A stretch of 64,000 nt of DNA. It comes from Magnetospirillum aberrantis SpK (GTDB taxonomy: Bacteria > Pseudomonadota > Alphaproteobacteria > Rhodospirillales > Magnetospirillaceae). This document shows, piece by piece, positions 1 to 10,381 of the stretch (positions within the stretch are counted from its first letter, which is position 1; every line of letters starts with the position of its first letter). The DNA lies in NCBI RefSeq assembly GCF_011022235.1, contig NZ_JAAIYP010000032.1:1-64000 (forward strand). The letters run 5' to 3'. The notes below the pieces were generated by a model. That model saw only the letters and a program-made list of their open reading frames with translations, was not told the DNA's origin and searched no databases. Made by a program: the position numbers and the translations under genes.

Positions 1-291
1 ACGCCCCCCGCATGGGGGAGCGACTCTTTCAAGAGCCGTGCCGAAACGCCCTTTCCGGTTTCAATCCACGCCCCCCGCATGGGGAGCGACACGACAAGCG
101 GCTGGGCAACTTCGACACCCCCGAGGTTTCAATCCACGCCCCCGCATGGGGAGCGACGCCGCGACGCCATCGAGTTCGTGGATCGCGTGGAGTTTCAATC
201 CACGCCCCCGCATGGGGAGCGACACCTACAGACACCGCCACACGACGCGAGGCCGCAAAGTTTCAATCCACGCCCCCGCATGGGGAGCGAC
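1..291 (-). CRISPR. Type I-C CRISPR array, leader-proximal end (runs off the left edge)
   Basis: Five repeats are visible: partial 1-24, then 58-90, 126-157, 192-223 and 260-291, separated by unique spacers of 33, 35, 34 and 36 nt. Read on the minus strand the repeat starts GTCGCTCCCCATGC and ends GTGGATTGAAAC, the usual I-C handle, so crRNA is transcribed on the minus strand, co-oriented with the cas genes. The newest repeat is 260-291, next to cas2. The three leader-proximal repeats are identical 32-mers. Repeat 58-90 has one extra C in its C-run, and repeat 1-24 has extra bases in both arms. Small ORFs across this stretch are repeat artefacts. Confidence 0.97.
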
Positions 292-474
292 TCCTTAGCT
301 CTAACATTTTGAGGTGCTTTGGTAAAACAGTCCGCTTCCGCGAAGGGCGGGGGCGTTCGGTCGGACAGTGGGGTGGTTGGGTGGGGCCACGGGGAATTGT
401 TGAGCCGAACCAAAAGGATGGCTATTCCGCGAACGTTACGCCCTTTAAGTGGGGGCTCGTGGTTCGCGGTTGTC
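292..474 (-). promoter_or_regulatory. CRISPR leader
   Basis: Non-coding stretch between the end of cas2 and the first repeat. By position it should hold the array promoter and the Cas1-Cas2 integration signal. It contains short A/T-rich patches (around 300-330 and 405-450) in otherwise GC-rich DNA. I see no convincing ORF and no clear -35/-10 pair. Confidence 0.7.
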
Positions 475-765
475 TCAGAAGATCAGAGGGCCATCCAGGT
501 CCAATGGCTGCTTGGCGCCGTGGTGTTCGACACGACGTCGGCCATCAGCGCCCAGGTTGTAGAACCGCAGAGAGTCACTCTTGCCGTCGATGATGGAAAG
601 CAGGCGGGCGCGCAGTTCCACCCAGCGGGCGGGCGGAAGTTCGCATTCGAAGACCGAGAACTGCACTCGCTGACCATAATCCTGGCAGGTCTTGGCGATA
701 CGGCGCAGACGCTTGCGGCCCGCATTGTCGGTGGTTTGGACGTCGTAGCTGATGACCACCAGCAT
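475..765 (-). CDS. cas2: CRISPR-associated endonuclease Cas2
   Basis: A 96-residue protein of normal Cas2 length. It begins MLVVISYDVQTTD, the ferredoxin-like first strand with the conserved Asp (D8), and continues through the typical QFSVFECEL strand. Cas2 dimers bridge two Cas1 dimers in the spacer-integration complex. It lies 3 bp downstream of cas1 and is the last cas gene before the leader, the standard type I-C position. The start ATG is supported by this tight spacing. Confidence 0.97.
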   Translation of the reverse strand: MLVVISYDVQTTDNAGRKRLRRIAKTCQDYGQRVQFSVFECELPPARWVELRARLLSIIDGKSDSLRFYNLGADGRRRVEHHGAKQPLDLDGPLIF

Positions 766-768
766 AGC

Positions 769-1794
769 TCAGGGCCACAGCAGCGCGGGATAGCCGTCCA
801 GGTCACCGCGAACATGGCGCGCCATCAGCAAGGCTTGCAGATGGGGAAGAAGGCCGATTTCAGCGTCTTCGCCAAGGAACGGGTGGCGAATGGTTTCGCG
901 CTTGCGGGTCTGCCAGGCCTCGATCACGGTGTGCCGGGTTGCGTCTTCCATGACCACTGCGCCGCTGTCCAGGGTCTTGAAGCCGTCCAGCGCCACCTGT
1001 CGACGGTTGACCAGCGACAGCACCAGCCGGTCGGCCAGCACATGGCGTAGTTCCTCCATCAGGTCAAAGGCCAGACTGGCGCGGCCGGGCCGGTCACGAT
1101 GCAGGAACCCCACATAGGGGTCCAGGCCGACGCCTTCCAGGGCCGAACGGACATCGTGGGCCAGCAAGGTGTAGACGAATGACAGCAGGCAGTTGACCGG
1201 ATCCAACGGCGGTCGCCGATTGCGGCCACGAAAGGTGAAATCGGCATTGCCGATCAGGAAAGGGAACGCCGCCCAATAGGTGGCACCGGCATCGCCTTCG
1301 ACGCCGCGCAGTCCGTCCAGGTCACGCTCCCGGTCCAGTCGGGTCAAAGCGGCGGTCATCGTGTCGGCGGCCTGGGTCAGGGGCGTGGCGCGGGCGGGAT
1401 CGCGGTTGTCACGGGCGCCCCGACGCAGCACGGAACGGGCGTTGCCCAATTTGCCCTTGAGCACGAAACGCGCCATCGCCGCCGAACGCTCGGGATCGTC
1501 GGCCCAGCGGAATTGCTGGCGGCGCAGCAGCACGTTTCCCTTGGTCTCGCCATGCACCGAGGCGAGGAACCGCCCGTTCTCGCTCATCCAGCTCAGCGCC
1601 ACGCCGTGCTCGGCGCAGGCGGCCATCAGATAGGGGCTGACGTTGACGCGCCCCAGGCAGACGATGCCCTCCAACCCCATCAGCGGCAGGCGCCGGGGTG
1701 ACTGCCCCTCGATTCGCACCGACACGCATTGGCCATCCTTGCCAAGATAGGAATCCGAGGTCAGCACATAGAGGACGTTGAGCAGCTCTTTCAC
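769..1794 (-). CDS. cas1: CRISPR-associated endonuclease/integrase Cas1 (type I-C)
   Basis: 341 residues, normal for Cas1 of subtype I-C. I chose the GTG at 1794 because it overlaps the cas4 stop (GTGA, translational coupling) and gives the family start VKELLNVLYVLT. Candidate metal ligands are the Glu in GVEGDAGATYW, the His in GFLHRDRPG and the acidic DLMEE segment. With Cas2 it inserts new spacers at the leader end of the array; Cas4 next door selects and trims prespacers. A longer in-frame ORF upstream of 1794 overlaps cas4 and is not real. Confidence 0.97.
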   Translation of the reverse strand: MKELLNVLYVLTSDSYLGKDGQCVSVRIEGQSPRRLPLMGLEGIVCLGRVNVSPYLMAACAEHGVALSWMSENGRFLASVHGETKGNVLLRRQQFRWADDPERSAAMARFVLKGKLGNARSVLRRGARDNRDPARATPLTQAADTMTAALTRLDRERDLDGLRGVEGDAGATYWAAFPFLIGNADFTFRGRNRRPPLDPVNCLLSFVYTLLAHDVRSALEGVGLDPYVGFLHRDRPGRASLAFDLMEELRHVLADRLVLSLVNRRQVALDGFKTLDSGAVVMEDATRHTVIEAWQTRKRETIRHPFLGEDAEIGLLPHLQALLMARHVRGDLDGYPALLWP

Positions 1795-2423
1795 GGCTCC
1801 TCCAACTTGCGGACGAAATAATCGGCGACCGATGGTTTGGCCAGGGCGTCGGGCAAGCACAGATCGGCCAGCGAGCAGCGTTCGCAAGACGGATTGGGAA
1901 CCGGTGGCGGTGTCTGGCACTGGACCAACATGGCGCGGATGGCGGTGGCGGCCTGTTCGACCCGTGCGCGCAGGGCCGGGTCGAACAGCACCCTCTGACG
2001 CCGCCGGGTTTCGGCATAGAACAGGGCACCCTCGGGCACCGGCACGCCCAGCGCTTCCTCCAGACACAGTGCCTGGGCACACAGTTGCACCTTGTCGCGG
2101 TCGTCCCGTTTCTCACGGCCGCGCTTGTGCTCGATGGGAAAGGGAACCTCGCCATTGCCATCGGGAGCAGGGCGGAACTCCACCACGTCGGCCCGCCCCG
2201 ACAACCCCAGACGTCTGGATCGCAGGGGCAGGCCGGTAATGCGGCGGACACCGTGGCGGCTTTCGCCGCCCTGCCGGTCCACCGCCTGATGCAGTACGTT
2301 GCCCTCTGCGGTCCGTTCGTTGTCGCGCCATATCTGTTCCAGATGGATCAGGGCGCATTGACGCGGACAAACAAGCCAATGCTGGAGGGCCGACAATGGG
2401 ATCAAGTCGTCCTCCTCCTCCAT
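1791..2423 (-). CDS. cas4: CRISPR-associated exonuclease Cas4
   Basis: 210 residues. A RecB-type nuclease with N-terminal CPRQC near residue 19 and a C-terminal CERCSLADLC cluster, the four-cysteine arrangement that holds a [4Fe-4S] cluster. The core shows GRADVVEF followed by PIEHKRG, matching the D-(E/Q)xK nuclease motifs. Start MEEEDDLIPLSALQ at 2423 lies 13 bp after the cas7 stop. In type I-C systems Cas4 associates with Cas1 and trims prespacer 3' ends in a PAM-dependent way. Confidence 0.95.
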   Translation of the reverse strand: MEEEDDLIPLSALQHWLVCPRQCALIHLEQIWRDNERTAEGNVLHQAVDRQGGESRHGVRRITGLPLRSRRLGLSGRADVVEFRPAPDGNGEVPFPIEHKRGREKRDDRDKVQLCAQALCLEEALGVPVPEGALFYAETRRRQRVLFDPALRARVEQAATAIRAMLVQCQTPPPVPNPSCERCSLADLCLPDALAKPSVADYFVRKLEEP

Positions 2424-2436
2424 GGCGGGCCTCCGG

Positions 2437-3306
2437 CTACAGGATTTCGGTGGGTTCGACCCCCGCCGGAATAGCCGCGCGATCAATGGCGACGGCGTAA
2501 TCCTTGAACGAATTGGCTGGGCCTTCGGTGACGCGCTTGACGTCGATCGCGTCGAACAGCACCGGCGCGGGGGCGTCGCCCAACTTGCTGGCATGTTTGA
2601 AGACGATCAGCTTACGCGCCGACATGATGCCGCGCGCCGCCGAGCGGTCGTGGTCGAACATGTTGACCAGGGCCTTCCACAGCAAGGCCAGGTCGTCGTC
2701 GGAAAAGCCGGTGCGCTCGGCCAGATGGGCCGAGATGAAGCCGTCACAACGATACAGGCCATAGCGCAGAATGTGTTTGCGACCGATGGTCCGTTCCTTC
2801 TCGGCGTCCTTTTCGTTGGTCACCGCCATGCGGGTGATGGCGATTTCCTGGGGATGCACTTCCTCGATGGATTTGGCGAAGGTCAATTGCACCGGACCAC
2901 GCACCTGACCGCAATTGACCTCGGTGGTCATGACCGCGCCGAAAGCGCGGATATCGAAGAAGTTGGCGCACATCCAGGCGGTCAGCTCGCGGGCCTTGGC
3001 CTCGTCCTTGGGCAGCTTGCTGTCGGGCTTGAGCCCCAGCGCCTTGTACGCCTGTTCGTTCTCGCGGTTCAGCACGCCTTTCTCGCGCACATAGATGTTC
3101 AAGCCGTCTTCCACCCCCAGGTCGGCGCGCACCAGATCGACGTAATTGCGCACCTTGCGCTTCAGGCAGACATCGGTGACCAATCCATGGTTGGTCTGGT
3201 AATCCAGGCGCGGCATGTTGCCCGCGTCGGGGTCGCCGTTGGGGTTGCCCATGGCCACGTCGAACAGATAGGTGAACTCGTAGCGGTTCTGGATCGGCTG
3301 GGCCAT
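2437..3306 (-). CDS. cas7: Cascade backbone protein Cas7 (Csd2 type)
   Basis: 289 residues, the length of Cas7/Csd2 of subtype I-C. It starts with the family signature YEFTYLFDVAMGNPNGDPD and has the RRM-like fold signal around MTTEVNCGQVRGPVQLTFA. Several copies coat the crRNA spacer in the type I-C effector. It sits 4 bp downstream of cas8c in the same operon. Confidence 0.97.
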   Translation of the reverse strand: MAQPIQNRYEFTYLFDVAMGNPNGDPDAGNMPRLDYQTNHGLVTDVCLKRKVRNYVDLVRADLGVEDGLNIYVREKGVLNRENEQAYKALGLKPDSKLPKDEAKARELTAWMCANFFDIRAFGAVMTTEVNCGQVRGPVQLTFAKSIEEVHPQEIAITRMAVTNEKDAEKERTIGRKHILRYGLYRCDGFISAHLAERTGFSDDDLALLWKALVNMFDHDRSAARGIMSARKLIVFKHASKLGDAPAPVLFDAIDVKRVTEGPANSFKDYAVAIDRAAIPAGVEPTEIL

Positions 3307-3310
3307 GGTG

Positions 3311-5784
<2,474 letters not shown>

Positions 5785-5787
5785 TTA

Positions 5788-5817
5788 ATCGTAACGGGGG
5801 AAATTGAACATTTCAAT
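5788..5817 (-). promoter_or_regulatory. Candidate sigma-70 promoter and overlapping operator for cas5-cas2
   Basis: In the 86-bp gap between hicB and cas5 the minus strand reads TTGAAA (5811-5816), a 17-bp spacer, then TACGAT (5788-5793). A perfect palindrome ATTGAA-ATG-TTCAAT (5803-5817) covers the -35 element. HicB, encoded just upstream, ends in a ribbon-helix-helix-like segment, and such proteins bind short palindromes, so HicB repression of the downstream cas genes is a reasonable inference, not shown. The palindrome arm also resembles the ATTGAAA end of the CRISPR repeat. Confidence 0.5.
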
Positions 5818-5843
5818 GCGTGTTCTTGCATGTCTCTTAACGT

Positions 5844-6236
5844 CTACAGGTGGAGCGTAAGGTCCGCGATGAAAGCGCCGCGGCTTTGCCGGCGGGCCTT
5901 GGCCAGATCATCCAGACGCCGCAGCACGCGCTTCGGCAGGGTGATGTTGACACGTTCGATGGTGTCGTCGAACAAGGCAGGGTCCAACTCGACAACGCCG
6001 ACACTCCAGCCCTCGTATCCGGGAAGACGGCGGACATCCTCCAGCTTGGACGGAGCCGGGATGGCGGTGCCGTTATCCAGCGCGCAATCCACCCAGGCCG
6101 CCACGGCCTCCTTGGCGCTCTCCATGGCCTCATCCAGCGTGTCGCCAGCCGAGAAGCAACCGGGCAGATCAGGAACCACGATTCCGAAGGCCGTGTCTTC
6201 CGAGCCTTCTTCAATCAGGATGGGATAGCGCATCAT
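5844..6236 (-). CDS. HicB-family antitoxin-like protein inside the cas operon
   Basis: 130 residues. The N-terminal half (YPILIEEG, VVPDLPGCFSAGDTLDEAM, then an AWVDCALDNG helix) is a HicB fold. The C-terminal ERVNITLPKRVLRRLDDLAK looks like a ribbon-helix-helix DNA-binding segment. Its ATG overlaps the cas3 stop (ATGA), so it is translated with cas3. HicB normally neutralises the HicA mRNA interferase and represses its own operon, but no hicA-sized ORF is present on either side. It may be an orphan regulator or a relic of a toxin-antitoxin pair that stabilised the cas locus. Confidence 0.88.
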   Translation of the reverse strand: MMRYPILIEEGSEDTAFGIVVPDLPGCFSAGDTLDEAMESAKEAVAAWVDCALDNGTAIPAPSKLEDVRRLPGYEGWSVGVVELDPALFDDTIERVNITLPKRVLRRLDDLAKARRQSRGAFIADLTLHL

Positions 6237-8311
6237 CCCCTCACCCCCATCTCCCCGTCATACGCCGCCGCGTCCAACACCCACACCCGCTCGGCCACCA
6301 GTCGCAGCGCATTCCCCAACGCCTTGGCCTGGGCGGGACGGATTTGCACGGTGTGGGGGTGCAGGTCGCGCAGCAAGGCGGGATGGGGGCCTTCGGCCTC
6401 CAGGCGGCGGATCAGGTCCTGGGCCTGGGCGGTGCGGGGAATGGTGACGTCCACCTGTCCGCCCTCGATCAACTGGAACGCCTGGGCCGCGCTGCGGAAG
6501 GCGAAAGCCATTTGCTTGGTGGCCTCCAGAAGACGGCAAATGCCGTGAACGTCGCGGTTCTCGTCGCGAAACAGGTTCTTGAAATACCACGCCACGGCCT
6601 CCGGCGCCGCCGGGTCGGCGGCGAACGCCCCGGCCAGCACCTGACGGGCCAGATTGGCGTGGTTGGTCCACAGGGAGGGAACAGGATGGCCGGGTGCGGA
6701 AAACACCGTCACCACCGCGTCATTCCGCCCGCCCGAGCGGTTGCAGCGTCCCCCGGCCTGGATGATGGAATCCAGCCCGGCCAACGAGCGGAACACCACC
6801 GGAAAATCCACGTCGACGCCGCATTCCACCACCTGGGTCGCGACGACCCGGCAGGGCTGCCCCTTGTCCAGCGCACTCCGAATGTCGGCCAGAACCTGGG
6901 TGCGATGGGCCGGGGTCATGGCCGCCGACAGATGGAAGGCGCCGGGATTGCCCCGGATCAGGGCGAACAGTTCGCGGGCGTGGCGGCGGGTGTTGACCAC
7001 GGTCAGAACCTGCGGCCGCGCCAGCATGCGTTCGGCCACCGCCCGGTCATCCAAGGGCCCGGCCCATTCATAGCGGACACGGCGCATGGCGGTGTGCAGG
7101 GCATGGGGGTCCGAGACAATCTCGGTCACACCCGTCAGGGCGCAGCCCGGCAACCAGTCGGGATCTGTCAAAGCCGGTTGCGTCGCGGTGCTCAATACGA
7201 TGGTGCAGCCGTAATCGCGGGCCAAGGCTTGCAGAACGTGCAGACAAGGATTCAGAAAGGCGGTGGGCAGCAATTGCGCCTCGTCCAGCACGATCACCGC
7301 GTCAGCCAGATTGTGCAGCTTGCGACACCGTGACGGACGGTTCGAAAACAGACTTTCGAAGAATTGCACCGAAGTGGTGACCACCACCGGCGCATCCCAG
7401 TTTTCTTCGGCCAGCCGTAATTTCTCCCGCGCTTCCGGCTCGGGGCCATCGCGGTCGGCGGGATGGCGGAAGGCGCTGTGATGCTCCAGCACGTTCTCCG
7501 CCCCCAGGGCATCGCGGTAGATGGCGGCGTTCTGCTCGATGATGCTGGTATAGGGAATGACGACGATCACCCGACGCTTGCCCCAGCGTTTGGCATGGGC
7601 CAGGGCGAAGGCCATGGAGGCCAAGGTCTTGCCGCCGCCGGTGGGTACCGAAAGGGTGAACAAGCCGGGAGGCGTCTCGGCCTTGCGTCGACACTCGTCT
7701 AGAATCCGCCGCCGAAGCTGGTTGACCTCGGTCGGCGGCGCATCCGCCATCTTGGTGCCCAGATAGGCGGACAACCTGGAGAGCAGCACGTCCGCGTCGA
7801 ACGGGGTTCCCCGCAAATGTGGCACTTCGGGCCGGTAGAATGCCTCTGTGGCCAGGAAATCGGCATCCGTCAGGCAAGAGAAAACCATACGGATAAAAAG
7901 CGCGGCTCCCTGATCGTTCATCCGAACCGGCGGCGAGCCGAGGGGCGGCAGTGGTGGCTGCGCAGCTTCATCGAAGGGCGCGGGCCGCGTGATCCTTTCC
8001 GCCAGTTCCCCGGCGTCGGGCATGCCGCCATGGTGTCCTGCCACTGCATAGGCAAGCAACTTGCCGAGAGGAGACATCCGCACAGCGGCCTGAATTCCGG
8101 CGGATACGTGGTCGACCGAAGCGGGGTCGCCCTGCAATCGTCTCTGGAACGCATCGCAAGCCTTTCCCAGGTCGTGCAGCAACCCCGCGGCCTGCCCCCA
8201 GGCACCGGCCCTGAAAGCGGCGGCGAAGGTGCCGGCCATGGAGCCGACTTCAAGCAGATGGCGCTCAAGAGCTTCATCCCCATCGCCTGATGAATGCGCG
8301 AACCACACCAC
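6233..8311 (-). CDS. cas3: CRISPR-associated helicase/nuclease Cas3 (HD domain fused)
   Basis: 692 residues. The N-terminal HD nuclease shows FAHSS near residue 5 and LLHDLGKACDAF near 45-56. The superfamily 2 helicase has Walker A SVPTGGGKT (about 220-228) and a DEAQ box (about 342-345), and motif VI lies in QAGGRCNRSG. Cas3 is recruited by the effector and unwinds and degrades target DNA in the 3'-5' direction. It starts at a GTG at 8311 after a GGAGGCGGGG ribosome site and heads the cas operon, overlapping hicB. Confidence 0.96.
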   Translation of the reverse strand: MVWFAHSSGDGDEALERHLLEVGSMAGTFAAAFRAGAWGQAAGLLHDLGKACDAFQRRLQGDPASVDHVSAGIQAAVRMSPLGKLLAYAVAGHHGGMPDAGELAERITRPAPFDEAAQPPLPPLGSPPVRMNDQGAALFIRMVFSCLTDADFLATEAFYRPEVPHLRGTPFDADVLLSRLSAYLGTKMADAPPTEVNQLRRRILDECRRKAETPPGLFTLSVPTGGGKTLASMAFALAHAKRWGKRRVIVVIPYTSIIEQNAAIYRDALGAENVLEHHSAFRHPADRDGPEPEAREKLRLAEENWDAPVVVTTSVQFFESLFSNRPSRCRKLHNLADAVIVLDEAQLLPTAFLNPCLHVLQALARDYGCTIVLSTATQPALTDPDWLPGCALTGVTEIVSDPHALHTAMRRVRYEWAGPLDDRAVAERMLARPQVLTVVNTRRHARELFALIRGNPGAFHLSAAMTPAHRTQVLADIRSALDKGQPCRVVATQVVECGVDVDFPVVFRSLAGLDSIIQAGGRCNRSGGRNDAVVTVFSAPGHPVPSLWTNHANLARQVLAGAFAADPAAPEAVAWYFKNLFRDENRDVHGICRLLEATKQMAFAFRSAAQAFQLIEGGQVDVTIPRTAQAQDLIRRLEAEGPHPALLRDLHPHTVQIRPAQAKALGNALRLVAERVWVLDAAAYDGEMGVRG

Positions 8312-8356
8312 GCCCCGCCTCCGCAGCCAGACAAAGACTAAAAATGCGCTGGGATG

Positions 8357-8386
8357 ATTTTAGCTTTCTTTCATCAGAACGTACAA
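8357..8386 (-). promoter_or_regulatory. Candidate promoter of the cas3 operon
   Basis: On the minus strand TTGTAC (8381-8386), an 18-bp spacer and TAAAAT (8357-8362) lie 46-75 bp upstream of the cas3 GTG. This is the A/T-richest part of the intergenic region 8312-8561. A GTCTCCG...CGGAGAC inverted repeat lies further upstream near 8410-8435. Confidence 0.45.
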
Positions 8387-8561
8387 AACCCTCACAGAGG
8401 TGACCTCGTCTCCGAGGCATGCCCCGGAGACGGTGTCGGCGCGGTTTGGCGATACGTCTCGCCCCAACAAATTTTGATGGGGTGGACGGCCCCTGCTGAC
8501 CGGCATCGAAGTGCCCTACCGTGGTCGTCGGAAAGATCGCCGCAACCGAGGGAACCGTCCG

Positions 8562-8771
8562 ATGGAAGTTTGCATTGTTGGTCTTGACCTTGCCAAGAGC
8601 GTGTTTCAGGTCCACGGCACCGATGCCGAAGGGCGCGTTCTGATCCGCCGACAGCTGCGTCGCGGCGAGGTCGGCAAGTTTTTCAGCGCGTTGCCGCAAG
8701 ACCCTGCACGACCGCATGCTCAAACCATGACATCGGGGAACTCCGTCTTCGTTGGACGAAACCCTTACTGA
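8562..8771 (+). pseudogene. Remnant of an IS110-family transposase (5' end only)
   Basis: The translation from ATG 8562 begins MEVCIVGLDLAKSVFQVHG and continues to about residue 46 (GKFFSALPQ), matching the DEDD/RuvC-like N-terminus of IS110/IS1111 transposases, which run to 300-400 residues. After about position 8700 the similarity stops and the frame ends at 8771. Only a fragment remains, so it cannot transpose. It lies about 250 bp outside cas3, consistent with past element activity at the CRISPR boundary. No terminal repeats could be identified. Confidence 0.75.
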
Positions 8772-8818
8772 ATTTATTTCAGCGGTCCCCGCTACCGGCT
8801 TTCTTCAAATGCGCCCCC

Positions 8819-10180
8819 CTAATAGGTCGCCGGATCGCAGGCCTGACGGTGCAGTTTCAGGGTCTTGCACAGCTTGCGTGCCGCGTCCTTGTCCGCCAGC
8901 GGACCGGCGACCACACGATACCGTCCCTTGACCTTCTTGATCCGTGCGTCGAAGCCGCCCAGTTCCTCGGGGAATTTGGCCTTGATGCCGGTCCACAATT
9001 TCCGCGCCCCGGCTTCGCTTTTCGACGAGCCCAGCGAAACACCCCAGCCGGACGCCATTTCTCCGGCGGGCGCCATGGGACCGGCCGAGCCCGGAGCGCC
9101 GGGCCGCAACCCGGTGACGGTACCCGACACGGGTTGCCCCGCCAGTTGCATGTCGAGGGATTTTCCGATGGCGTCGCGTTCCTTGCGGGCCTCCCCCTCG
9201 GAAACCAAGCCGGCAGCCAGCAGACGCTCCACCCGACCGACCGCCTGGGCGGCCTCGATCATGTCCTTGGGCGGCAACGGCGCATTGTCGAGGCGCCGGA
9301 GCTTTTCCGGCAACAGGGCGTCAAGGATCATGGTGCGCTCGGCCACATGCTCGGGCGCGCTCATTTCCCGACGCTCAAGGGCGTCGGCCAAATCGCGCAA
9401 GCGACGGACCAACGTCTCGTCCCCCGGAATAGGCCGGTCCAATCCCACCGATGGTGGCGATTGGGTGAAAGGCAGCAAGGCCCCAACATTGGCGGCACGG
9501 CGACGGTTATATTCGTCCGGCGTGACCAAGCCCTCGTCCAGCAGACGCTTAAGAATGCGGAACCGGCCGGCCACGTTGGTTTCCGCGTCGGAAACCTTGC
9601 CGGGGGAAGCATAGGATGTCCCCACCGGTTGCAGGTCGCTGGCGCTGACCATCGGGCGTGGCGGCGACCCGACCGGCACGACCGACGGCAGCGGGGGCGC
9701 CCCCACTCCCGGCGCCCCGGTCGCCGTTCCCGATTCGCGAATGGAGCGCGCGGCCGAACGGCCGGTGATCTTGTCGACCAGCGCCATATTGGAACGCGCC
9801 ACGTCGACGATGGAGCGCGGCATCACCGCGCCGCTGTCGACGGTGCTCATGATGGTGCCGGGAATCTGATTGGTGACGATCACTTCATAATATTGCCGCG
9901 CCAAATCGTATTGGCCCATGCCCTGATAGGCCAAGCCGGCATTCAACAACGCCACCGGATCGCGCGGATTGTAGCGCAGGGCGGCGATGGCGTAGCGTTC
10001 GGCCGCAGGAAAGTCGCCACGGGTCAAAGCCGCCGACGAAGCGTCCGCCGCTCCGGCATTGACCATGCCGTTGACCGTGTCCTGGGTGCCACGCGGGTCG
10101 AGGATCGGAGCACAGCCGGCCAGCGTCGCCAGGGCGACCAGTGTCGCGGCCGTGCGTCCAAGACGAGTAAACGACCTCAT
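8819..10180 (-). CDS. TPR- and SPOR-domain lipoprotein
   Basis: 453 residues from ATG 10180, chosen because it follows GGGGGAG and yields a lipoprotein signal ending LAGC. After the lipid anchor comes a short TPR-like region (AAERYAIAALRYNPRD, LNAGLAYQGMGQYDLARQYY), a Pro/Gly-rich linker, and a C-terminal SPOR domain (about residues 375-450, GWGVSLGSSKSEAGARKL to GRYRVVAGPLADKDAARKL). SPOR domains bind denuded peptidoglycan at division sites, so it probably acts in the periplasm on the cell wall. Its exact role is unknown. Confidence 0.85.
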   Translation of the reverse strand: MRSFTRLGRTAATLVALATLAGCAPILDPRGTQDTVNGMVNAGAADASSAALTRGDFPAAERYAIAALRYNPRDPVALLNAGLAYQGMGQYDLARQYYEVIVTNQIPGTIMSTVDSGAVMPRSIVDVARSNMALVDKITGRSAARSIRESGTATGAPGVGAPPLPSVVPVGSPPRPMVSASDLQPVGTSYASPGKVSDAETNVAGRFRILKRLLDEGLVTPDEYNRRRAANVGALLPFTQSPPSVGLDRPIPGDETLVRRLRDLADALERREMSAPEHVAERTMILDALLPEKLRRLDNAPLPPKDMIEAAQAVGRVERLLAAGLVSEGEARKERDAIGKSLDMQLAGQPVSGTVTGLRPGAPGSAGPMAPAGEMASGWGVSLGSSKSEAGARKLWTGIKAKFPEELGGFDARIKKVKGRYRVVAGPLADKDAARKLCKTLKLHRQACDPATY

Positions 10181-10381
10181 CGAGCTCCCCCACACCATAA
10201 ACGCCAGCCCGGCTCCCCCTGGTCCTTCCTGATACACCGAGAGGCCGGGCAAGGCTACACCCTGGCAGAATGAAACAGGGCGGGTTCATACTTTGTTAAA
10301 AGCATGCGACATAACCGCCCGCACCGTTCAACCGGCGACGCCAAGATGATATAGCTGGTCACGCCGAAAACGCGAGGCCCC

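Noticed and set aside
12-593. ORFs across the CRISPR array encoding repeated SIHAPAWGAT-like peptides
   Set aside because: They are translations of the CRISPR repeats in different frames and match no protein.
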